From positions 1-12,074 of the forward strand of contig JBDTLT010000168.1 of the NCBI GenBank assembly GCA_039934635.1: a DNA stretch of 12,074 nucleotides. The letters run 5' to 3'. Shown one piece after another: positions 10,967 to 12,074 of the stretch. The DNA is from DATLFA01 sp039934635. GTDB lineage: Bacteria; Actinomycetota; Acidimicrobiia; Acidimicrobiales; WLNW01. Made by a program: the position numbers and the translations under genes. The notes below the pieces were generated by a model. That model was given only the letters and a program-made list of their open reading frames with translations. It did no database searches and was not told the DNA's origin. The first letter of the stretch is position 1, and every line of letters starts with the position of its first letter.

Positions 10967-12074
10967 TGCGGCCACCGAAGATCTTGGCCGCCACCACGTT
11001 CGCCGCTTCGACGTCCATACCGGGCATCACGTGGCTGTAGGTGTCCAGCGTGATCGAAATCGTCGAATGTCCGAGGCGCTCGGACACGACCTTTGGATGA
11101 ATGCCCGCCTGCAGCGCCAGCGTGGCCCAGGTGTGGCGGAGCCCATGCGGGCCGCGCAGACCCGTCAACCCGGCCGCACGTGCTTGCCGCTTGAACTCCT
11201 TGGTGAACCAGTCAGGATGTAGCGGGCGGCCGTCGAGTTCTCGAAAGACGAGATCGGGCTCACGCTGCCAATCTGGGCCGACCGTCAGCCGCTCTTCGGC
11301 CTGTCGTCGCTTGTGGTCCCGCAGCACAGTGATCGTCTCCGCGTCGAGGGCGATGCGCCGACGGCTGCGCGCCGTCTTCGTCGCCCCGAGGATCAGTTTG
11401 CTGTCGACGGTGGTGAGCGTCTGCTCGATCGATAGCCAGCCCGCATTGAGCTTCACGTCGGACCATCGCAGTCCGAACACTTCGCCGCGCCGCATGCCGG
11501 TGGTCGCGAGCAACATGTAGGCGGCGAAGAGCCGGTCGCCTTGCATATGGTCGAGGAACCCGCCGAGTTCGTCGGCTGTCCACGTCTCGATCTCAGGGCG
11601 GTGATAAGTCGGTGGCTTCGCCAGACGGGCGGGGTTGCGCACTATGAGCCCGAGGCGCTCGGCGTCGCCGAGAGCGCGGCGTAAGGCCGTATGGATGTTC
11701 TTGACCGACTTCGGCGATAGCGGCCGCCCGGCGCGACCCTTCATGAGCAGTTGGGCGTAGGCGGTCTCGATCTGGAGCGGCGTCAGATCTTGCATGCGGA
11801 CCTTGCCCAGCTTGTCGGTAATGTTGGCAACGTCGCGTCGATAGCCGGCCCACGTGGTTGGCCGCAGGTTCGGCCGCACATTGGCGAGCCACCCCTCGAG
11901 ATACCCCGCGAGCGTCGTCGGCGACGCCCGAACGGCCGTGCCATTCTCGAATCCCCGCAGGGCCTCGCGCATGGCCGATTCGGCCGCGGCCTTCGTGGCG
12001 AACCCGCTGCGGGTGTGCTGGATACGACGGTCGGTGGCCAGGTCACGGCCGGCGTCGATCCAGTACGCCCATGT
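10959..12074 (-). CDS. int: Tyrosine site-specific recombinase (phage/ICE integrase), N-terminus beyond right edge
   Basis: 371 residues are visible; the frame continues past base 12074, so the true start is outside the window. The first visible part (WIDAGRDLATDRRIQHTRSG, then FATKAAAESAM) is the arm-binding domain. The core-binding domain follows (TLAGYLEGWLANVRPNLRPT to about NPARLAKPP). Counting from the ATG at 11972, the catalytic set is complete: R161 (TTGMRRGEVFGLRW), K199 (GATKTARSRRRIAL), H276 and R279 (GPHGLRHTWATL), H302 (LGHSTIS) and Y312 (DTYSHV). It should be active. Its stop overlaps the toxin gene start, and its last 150 bases are repeated at 9536. No tRNA gene or obvious attachment core was found in the window. 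Confidence 0.96.
   Translation of the reverse strand, partial: TWAYWIDAGRDLATDRRIQHTRSGFATKAAAESAMREALRGFENGTAVRASPTTLAGYLEGWLANVRPNLRPTTWAGYRRDVANITDKLGKVRMQDLTPLQIETAYAQLLMKGRAGRPLSPKSVKNIHTALRRALGDAERLGLIVRNPARLAKPPTYHRPEIETWTADELGGFLDHMQGDRLFAAYMLLATTGMRRGEVFGLRWSDVKLNAGWLSIEQTLTTVDSKLILGATKTARSRRRIALDAETITVLRDHKRRQAEERLTVGPDWQREPDLVFRELDGRPLHPDWFTKEFKRQARAAGLTGLRGPHGLRHTWATLALQAGIHPKVVSERLGHSTISITLDTYSHVMPGMDVEAANVVAAKIFGGRSA

Noticed and set aside
1..12074. CRISPR array, tRNA or rRNA genes
   Set aside because: No regularly spaced repeats and no tRNA-like T-arm or acceptor pattern were seen; I could not run a covariance search, so a divergent tRNA used as an attachment site could be missed.

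Overview
The window is GC-rich and its codons strongly prefer G or C in third position. The protein families are a SigE-like ECF sigma factor with a membrane partner, DUF4166, DUF2071, TIGR01777 epimerase, and VapBC and HigBA-type toxin-antitoxin genes. Together with frequent GTG starts and ATGA overlaps, they suggest a chromosome, integrated element or plasmid of a high-GC actinobacterium. A deep-branching group such as Acidimicrobiia is possible, but that is inference from gene style, not a match to a named genome.

Left end (1-2131): three minus-strand genes of a mobilisation module. In transcription order they are an excisionase-like HTH protein, a winged-helix regulator overlapping it by 20 bases, and, after a ~275 bp gap, a MobF (TrwC/TraI-type) relaxase that runs off the left edge. 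The gap holds a perfect hairpin and is a reasonable place to look for oriT. Next (2132-3630) comes a plus-strand pair with a 4-base ATGA overlap: an ECF sigma factor and a single-pass membrane protein whose outside portion resembles the FtsX extracellular domain, probably its anti-sigma factor.

Middle (3673-8848): a 4.7 kb cargo block bounded by two halves of a HigA-like antitoxin gene. The left half (3706-3900) keeps the palindromic operator and N-terminus but stops inside the HTH. The right half (8585-8848) lacks the N-terminus but has the whole HTH. They share a 117 bp direct repeat with 109 identical positions. Inside the block are two divergent operons facing a symmetric 30 bp promoter/operator. 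One reads left: DUF2071 protein, then TIGR01777 epimerase. The other reads right: MerR regulator, SRPBCC-DoxX membrane fusion, DUF4166 protein, and an SRPBCC protein broken by a one-base frameshift. The joint presence of hydrophobic-ligand folds, an NAD(P)-type epimerase and a DoxX membrane domain suggests a regulated membrane, lipid or redox function. No pathway can be named from sequence alone.

Right end (8585-12074): two similarly arranged units. Each has a plus-strand HigA-like gene, a minus-strand toxin convergent to it, and a minus-strand tyrosine integrase. In the first the antitoxin is 5'-truncated, the toxin slot holds VapBC and only the last ~50 integrase codons remain. In the second the antitoxin and its operator are intact, the toxin is a HigB/RelE-like protein whose start overlaps the integrase stop, and the integrase is complete except for its N-terminus beyond the window. 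Two small unrecognised ORFs lie between the units. The whole looks like a mosaic of accreted mobile elements in which toxin-antitoxin and integrase ends act as recombination seams.
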